A stretch of DNA of 55,649 nt from Thermoplasmata archaeon (GCA_021797735.1 JAJZZE010000034.1:1-55649), one strand, 5' to 3'; shown: positions 36,005-45,633, counted from the stretch's first letter. A program made the numbers and translations. Notes: a model not told the origin generated them from the letters alone.

Positions 36005-36391
36005 ATGGAGATATTTAAAAAAGATAGGGTTTTACAGACAAGTAAAGATTTGAATCAGCTGGTCAATGATTTCTCGGCATATTTAAAAAATGCTAACTGG
36101 AAAGTTCAGAACAATACACAGAATGGAAAAGCAATTTTACAGGCACAGAAGGCAGGAATTCTAAGGGATATTATAGCAGCAGACAGGGCTTTAACATTTG
36201 TATTTGAGAAGAATGATGATAATATAAACGTTCATGTTGGCGTTGCAAAATTATTGCAGAATCTGGGCATTACAGCAATAGAAACGATATTATTATCCGA
36301 GATATTTCTTGTAATAGATGTACCTGAAATAGCATGGACTGACCATGTTGAAAATGGTTTATTAAAACAACTTGAACAAATTGCACATTAA
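36005..36391 (+). CDS. Conserved hypothetical small protein
   Basis: A 128-residue soluble protein I cannot place in a named family. It has an amphipathic N-terminal helix, a beta segment (NWKVQNNTQNGKAILQAQKAGILRDII) and a helix-rich end with LGITAIETILLSEIFLV. The pattern of a short domain acting on charged surfaces recalls small membrane-associated proteins with the QAKK.G..RDL motif. It starts 33 bp after the UbiA stop, with an AT-rich stretch (TATATTTAAAC) that could be its promoter. Confidence 0.6.
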   Translation: MEIFKKDRVLQTSKDLNQLVNDFSAYLKNANWKVQNNTQNGKAILQAQKAGILRDIIAADRALTFVFEKNDDNINVHVGVAKLLQNLGITAIETILLSEIFLVIDVPEIAWTDHVENGLLKQLEQIAH

Positions 36392-36430
36392 TAAATAAGT
36401 TAATATATAATAAACTTATTTTTATACACA

Positions 36431-38641
36431 ATGGGTTCTGATGATATAGATAATATTATAAATTTTAGAAATAGTAACCCTTCGGCAACACTCGGTTTAC
36501 ACAGATTAAATAGTGAATATTTTATAATGGCATATCTGCCAGTAGCAAAAGAAGCATATGTAAAAATAAATAATAATAAATATAGAATGAAAAATTTAAA
36601 GGATAACCTCTTTTCCTACAGTTCCCACAATGAAATAAACAGCTATAAAATAATATATGTGGATGAAAGCAAATATATAAATGAAATATATGACCCGTAT
36701 AATTTTAAAACAACATTAAGCGATTATGATATATTTTTATATAAAAGTGGAAAACTCTATCAGGGCTATCAAACATTTGGTGCGCATAAAACAAAAATAA
36801 ATAATATACCGGGTGTAAGGTTTATATTATGGGCACCCAATGCAGTAGCAGTATCTGTAATAGGGAATTTCAACCACTGGACTACAGGAATGAACCCCAT
36901 GACGGATGTAGGCAACTCAGGAATATGGGAACTATTTATACCGTGCATAAAGGAAAATGAATATTATAAGTTTGCATTGAAACTGGGCAACGGTGAAATA
37001 AATGTAAGAACGGACCCATTTGCATTTTATACTGAAAAGAGACCAAGGACAGCATCAATTACAGTGGATATAAAATATAAATGGCATGATGATTTATGGT
37101 TAAGTAAAAGAAATGATATGAACTGTAAAGAGCCATTATCAATATATGAAATTCATTTAGGTTCATGGAAGAAAAATAATAAGGAATTCTTAAGTTATAA
37201 AGAACTGGCGGATGATTTAATAATTTATTTAAAAAATATGAATTTTAATTATGTAGAGGTAATGCCATTGATGGAATACCCTCTCGATATTTCATGGGGT
37301 TACCAGGTTATAAATTATTTTGCCCCCACATCAAGATACGGCAAACCAGAGGATTTAATGTATTTTATAGATAAAATGCATGAAAATAACATAGGTGTTA
37401 TAATGGACTGGGTACCGGCACATTTTCCAGATGATGAATACGGTTTATCAATGTATGATGGCACACATTTATATGATTATTCCGATCCATTAATGGGGAG
37501 AACACCGGACTGGGGAACAAACGTTTTTGATTTCGGCAAAAATGAGGTGAGATCTTTTTTGATTTCAAGTGCAATGTACTGGCTGGATTTCTACCATTTT
37601 GACGGTATACGTGTTGACGCTGTAACATTGATGATCTACAGGGATTTTAACAGGAATAAATGGTTACCCAATATATACGGCGACAATATAAATTTAGAGG
37701 CAATTTCATTATTAAAGGAATTTAACAGTGAGGCACATAAAAATTTTAAGGGTATAATTACCGTTGCCGAAGAATCAAGTGCGTACAACGGTATAACAAA
37801 AAAAATAGAAGATGGTGGGATCGGCTTTGATTATAAATGGAATCTGGGGTGGATGCATGACACATTAGACTTTTTCTCAACTGACCCACTGTATAGAAAA
37901 TATAACATTAACCTGATAACATTTACAGTTTCATACGCATTCAGTGAAAAATATATACTGCCCATATCACATGATGAGGTTGTTTACGGTAAAAGATCAT
38001 TATTCAGTAAAATGCCTGGAGACAGTAATGATAAATTTAACAATTTAAAACTGTTCTTCAGCTACATGTTTTCATATCCAGGCAAAAAATTATTATTTAT
38101 GGGTACTGAGTTTGGGCAGATAGAGGAATGGGATGTTTTGAATCAGTTGCACTGGGAAGAGTTAAATGGAAATAGAAAACTGTTAATTAACATGGTCAGG
38201 GATTTAAACGATATATATCAAAAATATGGTGAATTATACCATTATGATAATTCCAATGAAGGCTTTGAATGGGTTGATTTCAACGACAGGGATAATACAG
38301 TTATAAGCTTTATAAGAAAATACAAAAATAATGAAATATTATGTGTATTTAACCTCACACCGGTAGTCAGGGAAAATTATAATATAGGTGTAAACAAATA
38401 TTCATATTATGATGAAATATTTAATTCAGATTCAAAACTTTATGGAGGCAGTAATATAAAAAATAATAATCTTCACTCATATGAACGCGGTATGCATGGT
38501 AGAAAATATTCAATAGAAATAACATTGCCACCACTGTGTGGGTTATACATAAGGTGTAGAAATCAACTACCCACAGAGAACGCAGGAGGGTTGTTCCAGG
38601 AGGGCAATAAAAGAGTTACTAAGGAGGCCTTGAAAGCATGA
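36431..38641 (+). CDS. glgB: 1,4-alpha-glucan branching enzyme
   Basis: A 736-residue GH13 branching enzyme that makes alpha-1,6 branches in glycogen. An N-terminal E-set domain (GVRFILWAPNAVAVSVIGNFNHW, about 134-156) precedes the barrel. Catalytic residues are nucleophile Asp396 (FDGIRVDAV), acid/base Glu447 (VAEESSAYN) and the Asp in PISHDEVVYGK. The all-beta C-terminal domain ends at TLPPLCGLYIR. The last 27 residues (from RNQLPTENAGG) are unlike the family and come from a repeat copy inserted at the gene end. The gene is first of the glgB-glgE-treS-mak run. Confidence 0.95.
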   Translation: MGSDDIDNIINFRNSNPSATLGLHRLNSEYFIMAYLPVAKEAYVKINNNKYRMKNLKDNLFSYSSHNEINSYKIIYVDESKYINEIYDPYNFKTTLSDYDIFLYKSGKLYQGYQTFGAHKTKINNIPGVRFILWAPNAVAVSVIGNFNHWTTGMNPMTDVGNSGIWELFIPCIKENEYYKFALKLGNGEINVRTDPFAFYTEKRPRTASITVDIKYKWHDDLWLSKRNDMNCKEPLSIYEIHLGSWKKNNKEFLSYKELADDLIIYLKNMNFNYVEVMPLMEYPLDISWGYQVINYFAPTSRYGKPEDLMYFIDKMHENNIGVIMDWVPAHFPDDEYGLSMYDGTHLYDYSDPLMGRTPDWGTNVFDFGKNEVRSFLISSAMYWLDFYHFDGIRVDAVTLMIYRDFNRNKWLPNIYGDNINLEAISLLKEFNSEAHKNFKGIITVAEESSAYNGITKKIEDGGIGFDYKWNLGWMHDTLDFFSTDPLYRKYNINLITFTVSYAFSEKYILPISHDEVVYGKRSLFSKMPGDSNDKFNNLKLFFSYMFSYPGKKLLFMGTEFGQIEEWDVLNQLHWEELNGNRKLLINMVRDLNDIYQKYGELYHYDNSNEGFEWVDFNDRDNTVISFIRKYKNNEILCVFNLTPVVRENYNIGVNKYSYYDEIFNSDSKLYGGSNIKNNNLHSYERGMHGRKYSIEITLPPLCGLYIRCRNQLPTENAGGLFQEGNKRVTKEALKA

Positions 38642-38912
38642 AAGGAAAGCAGAAGTTATACCGGCGAGATACATACGGAGATGCCCTACAGGCATGTGGC
38701 AACTGTGACCCGCTACAGAATTGGGTATTAAGGCCATTAAACAGAGAAAAAACTCTCAGTGTGTCGGGTTTAAAAACTTTTTTTCATAACCCTTATGTGG
38801 CTCCACAGGGTAACGCAGCCCGTACAGGCACGGGGATGTTCTACCCGTCGTTTCTGCGGATATTTTTTCAGCCCCTCCCACTAAAGAGGTGTAGAGCTAT
38901 GGAGGTAATCAG
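38562..38912 (+). repeat. Dispersed repeat, copy 2 (probable mobile-element remnant)
   Basis: About 350 bp matching 31660-31935 with one extra block of about 80 bp (roughly 38735-38845). It starts inside the last codons of glgB (GTAGAAATCAACTACC; compare GTAGAAA and CATCAACTA in copy 1) and ends directly at ATG 38913. It supplies GGAGGT at 38901-38906 as the Shine-Dalgarno of glgE. A frame through it from ATG 38638 (92 codons) is shared in part with copy 1 (MKGKQKL..RD.YG..L..CGNC), but differences look unconstrained, so I do not call it a gene. Confidence 0.6.
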
Positions 38913-40817
38913 ATGAATAATATTGCAATAGAAAATGTATATCCTGAAATAGATAATGGTTTATTCTATGTTAAAAAAACGGTAAATGATAAATTTAATG
39001 TCTATGCCGATATATTCAGAGCTGGAACGGACACAGTAAAATCATATTTACTGTACAGGAAAAATGGAAATTTAAACTGGAACCAGACTGGAATGGAATA
39101 TTTGAATGATGATCGCTGGTACGGTTCATTTATACTGAATGATACCGGCTTATACGAGTATAAAATAACTGCATGGACAGATACATACAATACATTACTG
39201 AAAAATTTAGAATCATGGTATAGGGCTGGGGAATCAATAAAATCCGATCTGTTTGATATAATAAATATACTGAAAAATATTGAAAAAAATTCACTGGAAA
39301 GTGATAAAAACATTATTGAGGGGAAAATAAATTTAATAAATAATTCAAATGATTATGAGGCAGTAAATATTTTAAAGGGTGATGAATTAAAAAATATAGT
39401 TTTAAAATATCAGGAAAAAAGGGATTATACTGAATATAAGATTTTATATGTTTTTTCTGACCGTAAAGCATCGGGCTTTTCATCATGGTATGAACTATTC
39501 CCAAGGTCATATAGCAGTTTTAATGGGGTAGAAAAGGAATTAACTGATATAAAAAATATGGGATTTGATGTTTTGTATTTAACGCCGGTACACCCCATAG
39601 GTATAACGGACAGAAGGGGTAAAAACGGTTCAAGGGTTGCCGATAAAAATGACCCGGGAAGTCCATGGGCAATAGGCAATTCACAGGGTGGTCATTATTC
39701 TATAAACAGTGATCTGGGTACATTAGATGATTTTTTACATTTAATAAAAACTGCAAGGTCAATGAATATTGAAATAGCAATGGATTTAGCATATCAATGC
39801 TCACCGGATCATCCATACGTTAAGGAACATGATAACTGGTTTTATAAAAGGCCTGATGGCACAATAAGGTATGCCGAAAATCCCCCCAAAAAATATTATG
39901 ATATATTTCCATTTAATTTTGATACTGAAGATAAGGAAAATCTGTACAGGGAATTAAAAAATATAATTATCTTCTGGATAAAAAATGGTGTAAAAATATT
40001 CAGGGTTGATAATCCGCATACAAAACCATTTTCATTCTGGGATTATGTTATAAATGGTATTAAAAACGAATACCCTGAGGTTATATTTTTAGCCGAGGCA
40101 TTTACAAGAAGGAAAATAATGTATGAATTATCAAAAATCGGTTTTTCAATGTCATATACGTACTTTACATGGGTAAATACATACGATGAGATAAAAAATT
40201 ATTTCAATGAATTATACTCACACCCAAATAACCTCTTTTTCAGGCCAATGCTCTTTACAAACACTCCCGATATACTGCCGGAATCATTAAAAAACAAAAA
40301 CAGGGATGCATTTATTATGAGATCATTATTAGCGGGTACATTATCCCCACTGTGGGGTATTTACAGCGGGTTTGAAATATGTGAAAATCAACCATTAAAT
40401 GATAACAGTGAAGAATATTTAGACTCAGAGAAATACGAAATTAAAAAAAGAGATTCTGATAAACCCGGAAACATAAAAAATTTAATATCAAAAATTAATA
40501 AAATAAGGCTTGAAAATGATGCTCTGAAAACATTTAATCTAATATTCTGCGATAATAATAATAAAAATATTATTTCCTATTTAAGATACAGTGATAATAA
40601 AAGTAATATAATTATAGTGGTTGTAAATCTGGATACAAACAATGTACAGGGCGATATGGTCAGAATCCCATTGAGGGCATTAAATATGGATGAAAATATT
40701 ACATATAATGTAATAGATTTACTGGATAACAGTAAATATACATGGCACGGAGAAAATAACTATGTTAGGTTGATTCCAGGATATCGTAATGCACACATAT
40801 TAAAGGTGATTTTATGA
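38913..40817 (+). CDS. glgE: Alpha-1,4-glucan:maltose-1-phosphate maltosyltransferase
   Basis: A 634-residue GlgE (GH13_3), which adds maltosyl units from maltose 1-phosphate to glucans. The N-terminal domain IAIENVYPEIDNGLFYVKK and DDRWYGSF...YEYKITAWTDTYNT are diagnostic. The barrel has FSSWYELFPRSYS, YLTPVHPIG, nucleophile Asp366 in FRVDNPHTKP and acid/base Glu395 in LAEAFTRRKIMYEL. Length agrees with bacterial GlgE. The ATG follows a repeat copy that provides its Shine-Dalgarno; the stop overlaps treS as ATGA. Confidence 0.95.
   Translation: MNNIAIENVYPEIDNGLFYVKKTVNDKFNVYADIFRAGTDTVKSYLLYRKNGNLNWNQTGMEYLNDDRWYGSFILNDTGLYEYKITAWTDTYNTLLKNLESWYRAGESIKSDLFDIINILKNIEKNSLESDKNIIEGKINLINNSNDYEAVNILKGDELKNIVLKYQEKRDYTEYKILYVFSDRKASGFSSWYELFPRSYSSFNGVEKELTDIKNMGFDVLYLTPVHPIGITDRRGKNGSRVADKNDPGSPWAIGNSQGGHYSINSDLGTLDDFLHLIKTARSMNIEIAMDLAYQCSPDHPYVKEHDNWFYKRPDGTIRYAENPPKKYYDIFPFNFDTEDKENLYRELKNIIIFWIKNGVKIFRVDNPHTKPFSFWDYVINGIKNEYPEVIFLAEAFTRRKIMYELSKIGFSMSYTYFTWVNTYDEIKNYFNELYSHPNNLFFRPMLFTNTPDILPESLKNKNRDAFIMRSLLAGTLSPLWGIYSGFEICENQPLNDNSEEYLDSEKYEIKKRDSDKPGNIKNLISKINKIRLENDALKTFNLIFCDNNNKNIISYLRYSDNKSNIIIVVVNLDTNNVQGDMVRIPLRALNMDENITYNVIDLLDNSKYTWHGENNYVRLIPGYRNAHILKVIL
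40805..40810 (+). promoter_or_regulatory. Shine-Dalgarno of treS
   Basis: GGTGAT, complementary to the archaeal 16S tail, lies 3 nt before ATG 40814 inside the end of glgE. The same motif class (GTGAT) precedes the genes starting at 31936, 54629 and 55232, showing that internal genes use ribosome binding sites here while first genes are leaderless. Confidence 0.6.
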
Positions 40818-42490
40818 ATGATAATTTATGGTACCGTGATGCCGTTTTCTATGAAATAGCGGTAAAATCATTTCACGATTCAAATAATGATGGCATCGGT
40901 GATTTTAATGGGCTAACAATGAAACTTGAATATTTAAAGAATTTAGGAATAGATGCAATATGGTTGCTCCCATTTTATAAATCGCCGTTGAGGGATGATG
41001 GTTATGATATATCAGATTATTATTCCATTCTGCCGGAATATGGCACAATGGAAGATTTTAAAAACTTTATTAGTAAGGCACATTCATACAGTATAAGGGT
41101 AATAGCGGACCTTGTAATAAACCATATTTCAGACCAGAATCAGTGGTTTATCGATGCAAGGTCTGATAAAAATTCAAAAAAGAGGGACTGGTTTATATGG
41201 AATGATACTCCCGATAAATTTAAGGATGCAAGGATAATATTTATAGATACAGAAAATTCGAACTGGGCATACGAGGCAGGTACAAAGCAGTATTATTTCC
41301 ATAGATTTTATTCACAGCAACCGGATTTAAATTATGATAATCCTGAGGTAAGGGAAGAAATGAAAAATGTTATACGCTACTGGTTAAACCTTGGTTTAGA
41401 TGGTTTCAGGGCCGATGCAGTACCGTATTTATTTAAAAGGGAGGGCACAAGCTGTGAGAATTTACCGGAAACACATGAATATTTTAAGGAAATCAGAAAA
41501 ATGATGGATATTGAATTTCCCGGAACAATATTACTTGCAGAGGCAAATCAGTGGCCAACGGAGGCTAAAAAATACTTTGGCAATGGTGATGAATTTCATA
41601 TGGCATTTAATTTTCCATTGATGCCGAGAATATTTATATCTCTGGCAAAAAGATCCAATAGATCTATAATAGATATTATAAATCAGATATCAGATATACC
41701 GGATGACTGTGACTGGTGCATATTTCTAAGAAACCATGATGAATTAACATTAGAAATGGTAACAGATGAAGAACGGGATATAATGTATAATGAATATGCA
41801 AAATTACCAAAAATGCGTTTGAATATGGGCATAAGAAGGAGATTAGCACCATTAGTTGATAATGATAGGAGTACGATTGAACTTTTGAATGCATTGATAT
41901 TCTCATTACCGGGAACACCCATATTATATTACGGTGATGAACTGGGTATGGGTGATAATATATATCTGGGCGATAGAAATGGTGTAAGAACACCCATGCA
42001 GTGGTCATACGATAGAAACGCTGGATTTTCAAAGGTTGATGCGGAGCAGTTATATGCACCGGTAATAACTAACCCGAATTATCATTATGAAAGTGTGAAT
42101 GTTGAATCTGAATTAAGAATCTCATCATCTCTGCTGAACTGGATGAAAAAAATAATAGGTGTAAGAAAGGATTATAAGGAGTTACTTGGCAGGGGGGCTA
42201 TAGAATTTATAAATAATAAAAACCAGAGGGTTCTGGCATATATAAGAAAATATGAAAATCAGAGAATGCTATGTTTATTTAATCTCTCAAGAAGGCCTAC
42301 CTATGTTGAACTGGATTTAAGTAATTATAAGGGCTTAAAACCAATAGAAGCATTTACAAAGGCACCATTTCCAAGAATAGGGGATTTAAATTATTTTATA
42401 ACAATTCCACCCAGAGGATTTTTCTGGTTCAATCTAATTATACCAGAAACAGACGATTCGATGGATTTTGAGGGTGAGGATAATTACTGA
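40814..42490 (+). CDS. treS: Trehalose synthase (maltose alpha-D-glucosyltransferase)
   Basis: A 558-residue GH13 enzyme that isomerises trehalose and maltose. WYRDAVFYEIAVKSFHDSNNDGIGDF at the start and LRDDGYDISDYYSILPEYG are characteristic of TreS. Catalytic residues are Asp201 (GFRADAVPYLF), Glu243 (LAEANQWP) and Asp309 (LRNHDELTLEM). The calcium-binding loop region near DSNNDGIGD is kept. The length and sequence style correspond to the short TreS known from Picrophilus, without the maltokinase fusion often seen in bacteria. The next gene supplies that kinase. Confidence 0.96.
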   Translation: MNDNLWYRDAVFYEIAVKSFHDSNNDGIGDFNGLTMKLEYLKNLGIDAIWLLPFYKSPLRDDGYDISDYYSILPEYGTMEDFKNFISKAHSYSIRVIADLVINHISDQNQWFIDARSDKNSKKRDWFIWNDTPDKFKDARIIFIDTENSNWAYEAGTKQYYFHRFYSQQPDLNYDNPEVREEMKNVIRYWLNLGLDGFRADAVPYLFKREGTSCENLPETHEYFKEIRKMMDIEFPGTILLAEANQWPTEAKKYFGNGDEFHMAFNFPLMPRIFISLAKRSNRSIIDIINQISDIPDDCDWCIFLRNHDELTLEMVTDEERDIMYNEYAKLPKMRLNMGIRRRLAPLVDNDRSTIELLNALIFSLPGTPILYYGDELGMGDNIYLGDRNGVRTPMQWSYDRNAGFSKVDAEQLYAPVITNPNYHYESVNVESELRISSSLLNWMKKIIGVRKDYKELLGRGAIEFINNKNQRVLAYIRKYENQRMLCLFNLSRRPTYVELDLSNYKGLKPIEAFTKAPFPRIGDLNYFITIPPRGFFWFNLIIPETDDSMDFEGEDNY

Positions 42491-43844
42491 TTATTATGAT
42501 TACTTAAATGATAGTTTATATAATATATTAAATTATATGAAAAATAAAAGGTGGTATGGAGATAAATCATTAAATGAAAAATCCATGGAAATCTACGATT
42601 ATATAAATATGGACGATTTTGTAATTTTAATATTAAAAATAAACTTTGATGATAAGCATTCACTGTATTATCTGCCATTATTTTTATCCGAATTAGAATC
42701 TGATAATAAAATAACACATTTTAATATAAACGGCAAAAAGATAAATGTTTATGACGCTTTTTATTTTAAGGAATTTGCTGAATTCATTGTAAAAAATATT
42801 GAAAACAGTAAAAATAATTCTAAAATAGAATTTATAAAAACAAAATTTTTTTATAAAAATGATAGCAATGGTTTTAAAACAATAAATTCAGAGCAGAGTA
42901 ACAGTTCTTTTATTATAAATTCAATGATAATTAAAAATTACAGGTATCTGCAATACGGTAATAATCCGGATATATTTATGGCACTGAAATTAAACGAATA
43001 CAATTTTTACAGCGTACCCAAGATATATGGATATATGTTATATAAAAATGGCAATAAAACAATCTGTTTAGCAAACGCTATGCAGTATTTAGATAATTCT
43101 ATAGATCTATGGTCATATTATGTAAATTATTTAAAAGACAATAAAAACTTTGAAGATGAAATAATAAAATTAGCAGACAATATATCCTATATAACAGGAA
43201 ATATGGCATATAATTTATCAAAAATAAGCGAACCGGACTTTATTCCAGAGGCAATGAATATAGATGATATGCTATATATAATAGATAATATAGATAAATA
43301 TATAGAAAAATCATTAAAATATATGGATGGTCAGAATATAGGTTATAATAATATTTTAAGAGATGTGGACTATAATAATATAAAATCAATCACTTTTAAT
43401 ATATTCAAGAACAATAAAATAATGAAAACAAGGGTTCATGGTGATTATCATTTAGGTCAGATTTTATTATATAAAAACAATTATTATATAATAGATTTTG
43501 AGGGCGAACCGGTAAAAACTATAGAAGAGAGAAACAAAAAATTATCCCCATTAAAGGATGCTGCAGGGATAATAAGGTCAATAGATTATTTAATTGGATA
43601 TTTTAACATAAATGATTATAATCTATTTAATACAGTAAAGAGTAGATTTATGGATAACTATATTAGAATAGTATCAAAAAGCAATATATTCAATATAGAT
43701 GCTGATGATTTACTAAAATTACTGGACATATTTCTACTGGAAAAGGCATCGTATGAACTATATTATGAGATAAATAACAGGCCCTCATGGATTAAAATAC
43801 CTCTAAATTTCATTGAAAATACATTAAAAAATTATATAAAATAA
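42474..43844 (+). CDS. mak: Maltokinase
   Basis: A 456-residue aminoglycoside-phosphotransferase-fold kinase that makes maltose 1-phosphate, the GlgE donor. The N-terminal MKNKRWYGDKS is the typical maltokinase opening (RWF.GK/DK). The catalytic loop is HGDYHLGQILL with Asp324, and the metal loop is IIDFEGEP. Both match Pep2/Mak proteins. The start is uncertain: GTG 42474 (used) or TTG 42468, both overlapping the end of treS. Codon use is extremely AT-rich. It is last of the four-gene run. Confidence 0.92.
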   Translation: MRIITDYYDYLNDSLYNILNYMKNKRWYGDKSLNEKSMEIYDYINMDDFVILILKINFDDKHSLYYLPLFLSELESDNKITHFNINGKKINVYDAFYFKEFAEFIVKNIENSKNNSKIEFIKTKFFYKNDSNGFKTINSEQSNSSFIINSMIIKNYRYLQYGNNPDIFMALKLNEYNFYSVPKIYGYMLYKNGNKTICLANAMQYLDNSIDLWSYYVNYLKDNKNFEDEIIKLADNISYITGNMAYNLSKISEPDFIPEAMNIDDMLYIIDNIDKYIEKSLKYMDGQNIGYNNILRDVDYNNIKSITFNIFKNNKIMKTRVHGDYHLGQILLYKNNYYIIDFEGEPVKTIEERNKKLSPLKDAAGIIRSIDYLIGYFNINDYNLFNTVKSRFMDNYIRIVSKSNIFNIDADDLLKLLDIFLLEKASYELYYEINNRPSWIKIPLNFIENTLKNYIK

Positions 43845-43847
43845 AAC

Positions 43848-44309
43848 TCAATCATTGTAATTTTTATGGTTAATATTATGAATTATATATATAACGCCTA
43901 AAGCAATCTCAACCAGCACAAGGATGACATCTATAAATGACAGTGGTATTATTATCAGGCTATATGGGAATTTTAAAAATCTTGGAATCACGGAATCTAT
44001 AAAAAAGATTATTATTGCCATAACACCAATGATTATTAAATTTCTTTTCAGTTTATAATGACCATCACCTTCACTTTCCGAAAAATTATTCCTCTTTTTT
44101 TCTAGAGGAAAAATATATCTAGTGTTTATGTAAATAATTACCATAACTAAAGTTAGAGTAGCCCAAAAAATGAAGGAAGTTGCTTTATTGTGGCCATTTA
44201 GTCCTAATAAAAATTCTAATAAAAATTCTAATACGACAAGAAATATGAAAACTATAAATACAATCGTTCTATATTTTTTATATTTTTTTATTTTATCTTT
44301 TTCTATCAT
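43848..44309 (-). CDS. Four-helix membrane protein next to a secreted protein
   Basis: A 153-residue protein with four predicted helices (about 13-35, 43-60, 89-106 and 115-140) and a charged loop between the second and third. No family recognised. ATG 44309 is chosen because GGAGG (44317-44321, minus strand) sits 7 nt before it; the open frame extends 17 codons upstream into the preceding gene. It follows the secreted-protein gene by 25 bp and is surely co-transcribed, repeating the secreted-plus-membrane-protein pairing seen at 6796-7747. Confidence 0.6.
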   Translation of the reverse strand: MIEKDKIKKYKKYRTIVFIVFIFLVVLEFLLEFLLGLNGHNKATSFIFWATLTLVMVIIYINTRYIFPLEKKRNNFSESEGDGHYKLKRNLIIIGVMAIIIFFIDSVIPRFLKFPYSLIIIPLSFIDVILVLVEIALGVIYIIHNINHKNYND

Positions 44310-44334
44310 TATTATTCCTCCTATGATGAAATAT

Positions 44335-45198
44335 TTATGGAATGTCTCCGTTTCCTGCATATAATGTTATCGGCTGTGACCTATAATTACTTAAGTCGTA
44401 TGGTACAGTGTTATACGGTGAACCAATACCTGGATAACCCATCCACCCCCATTCGGTATAGGTGAAAAACACACCATTATCGCCGCCCCAATTATCTTCT
44501 AATTTTATTAATCCGTCTCCAATTGATATAATATAGCCCACTATTTCACCCACAGGTCCACCGAATAGAGCTATAAGTCCGGCATCTGCAATTATCAGAA
44601 GCATAAGTAGATTTGTCATACCCTGATTAAAAGCATCAGCGTATCCATTAGACCCCGAGCTATAAACACCGCATAAATCAATATAAGCATCATTATTATT
44701 TTTTGTTGATGTTGCATTTGTATTATTTGTTATTGTTGTTATATTATAATGACCTGATTTTGAATATAACGGTATTACACTGTAATTAGAACTTTTATTA
44801 TCCGTACTATTTACCATTAATGATTCATGAAATAGTTTATCATTTTTATATACATGTAATAATGTTCCCGTAACATTATTGGTACCATTGTATAATGTAT
44901 AACCCATTGTTATCGTTGTATTTTTATTTGTATTATTTGCAACATCAGGATTTGTATTATTAAATATTGTCGTGTGACTTATGCTATCAACCTCCTTAAA
45001 ATTGTATTTTTCAATATAATGACCTAATTTAGGTATAGTTACCTTATTACCATGATTATTTTCGGGATTATAATACATTAATCCTGTAAAGCCAACCATT
45101 ACCATAATTGTAGCAAATGATATTGCTATAATAATTTTTTTATTTATGTGCTTTTCTATAATAATAATAATAAATATATAAAAATTTTTGTAGAACAT
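44335..45198 (-). CDS. Secreted protein with hydrophobic C-terminal domain, unknown
   Basis: Up to 287 residues, no family recognised. A signal or anchor helix KKIIIAISFATIMVMVGFTGLMYY is followed by an Asn/Thr-rich outer region with many glycosylation-type sites. Next comes a hydrophobic stretch (GMTNLLMLLIIADAGLIALFGGPVGEIVGYIISIGDGLIKL, about 200-240) and a tail rich in Gly, Tyr and Trp. The start is unclear: ATG 45198 lies upstream of the TATA box at 45175-45182, so a leaderless message would begin near 45152. The codon there that fits best (before NKKIII) is ATA at 45147. It heads a two-gene transcript. Confidence 0.55.
   Translation of the reverse strand: MFYKNFYIFIIIIIEKHINKKIIIAISFATIMVMVGFTGLMYYNPENNHGNKVTIPKLGHYIEKYNFKEVDSISHTTIFNNTNPDVANNTNKNTTITMGYTLYNGTNNVTGTLLHVYKNDKLFHESLMVNSTDNKSSNYSVIPLYSKSGHYNITTITNNTNATSTKNNNDAYIDLCGVYSSGSNGYADAFNQGMTNLLMLLIIADAGLIALFGGPVGEIVGYIISIGDGLIKLEDNWGGDNGVFFTYTEWGWMGYPGIGSPYNTVPYDLSNYRSQPITLYAGNGDIP
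45175..45182 (-). promoter_or_regulatory. TATA box of the secreted-protein gene
   Basis: TTTATATA on the minus strand, followed by the same ATT-repeat spacer as the promoter at 6770-6777 (about 26 nt shared). It lies inside the longest open frame of the gene it should serve, which argues that the true start is downstream and not ATG. Confidence 0.4.
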
Positions 45199-45291
45199 GT
45201 GTGTTATATTATAAAGAAAGGATCATTTCAGGATATCACATTTCCTATAGCAATCATAATATTTATTAGGCACAACTCAATGAGTTTTTGC

Positions 45292-45633
45292 ATGAAAAAA
45301 GTACTTTTCTTATTGGTTTCTGGATCAGATTCTCCAGAGAGGGCTAGTTTGGGCATAATCACGGCAGATCATCAGTTGAGCTCACACAGGTATGAAGATG
45401 TAAAAGTCCTGCTCTACGGTCCATCTGAAAAATATGTTATACAGCTTGATGGCATGGCAAAGGACTCTTTTGATAATCTTATGAAGGCTGGTGCTATAGA
45501 TTCCGCATGTGTTGGAGTGGCAAAAAATTACAACATATCCGATGAACTTATAAAGATAGGAGTCCAGCTTCAACCATTTGGGGAACGCCTTGCAAAATTC
45601 GTAAACGATGATTACGAAATTATTACATTCTAA
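45292..45633 (+). CDS. DsrE/DsrF-like family protein
   Basis: A 113-residue DsrE-fold protein: strand VLFLLVSGSDSPERASLGIITADHQL, the YEDVKVLLYGPSEKYV block, and SACVGVAKNYNISDELIKIGVQLQPFGERLAKFVNDDYEIITF at the end. Members of this fold handle sulfur or act as small-molecule binding proteins. One Cys (SACVGVA) lies where the active cysteine of sulfur-relay members is often found. ATG 45292 is about 26 bp after a TATTTATTA box; ATG 45280 is the alternative. Confidence 0.75.
   Translation: MKKVLFLLVSGSDSPERASLGIITADHQLSSHRYEDVKVLLYGPSEKYVIQLDGMAKDSFDNLMKAGAIDSACVGVAKNYNISDELIKIGVQLQPFGERLAKFVNDDYEIITF

Noticed and set aside
38562-38912. Repeat as a CRISPR, riboswitch or RNase P RNA
   Set aside because: There is no array of short repeats and spacers, and no conserved RNase P or known riboswitch core that I can recognise. 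Mobile-element origin fits better.
38638-38916. 92-codon frame through repeat copy 2
   Set aside because: The matching frame in copy 1 is shortened and altered without sign of codon constraint, and the frame overruns the start of glgE. It is treated as part of the repeat.
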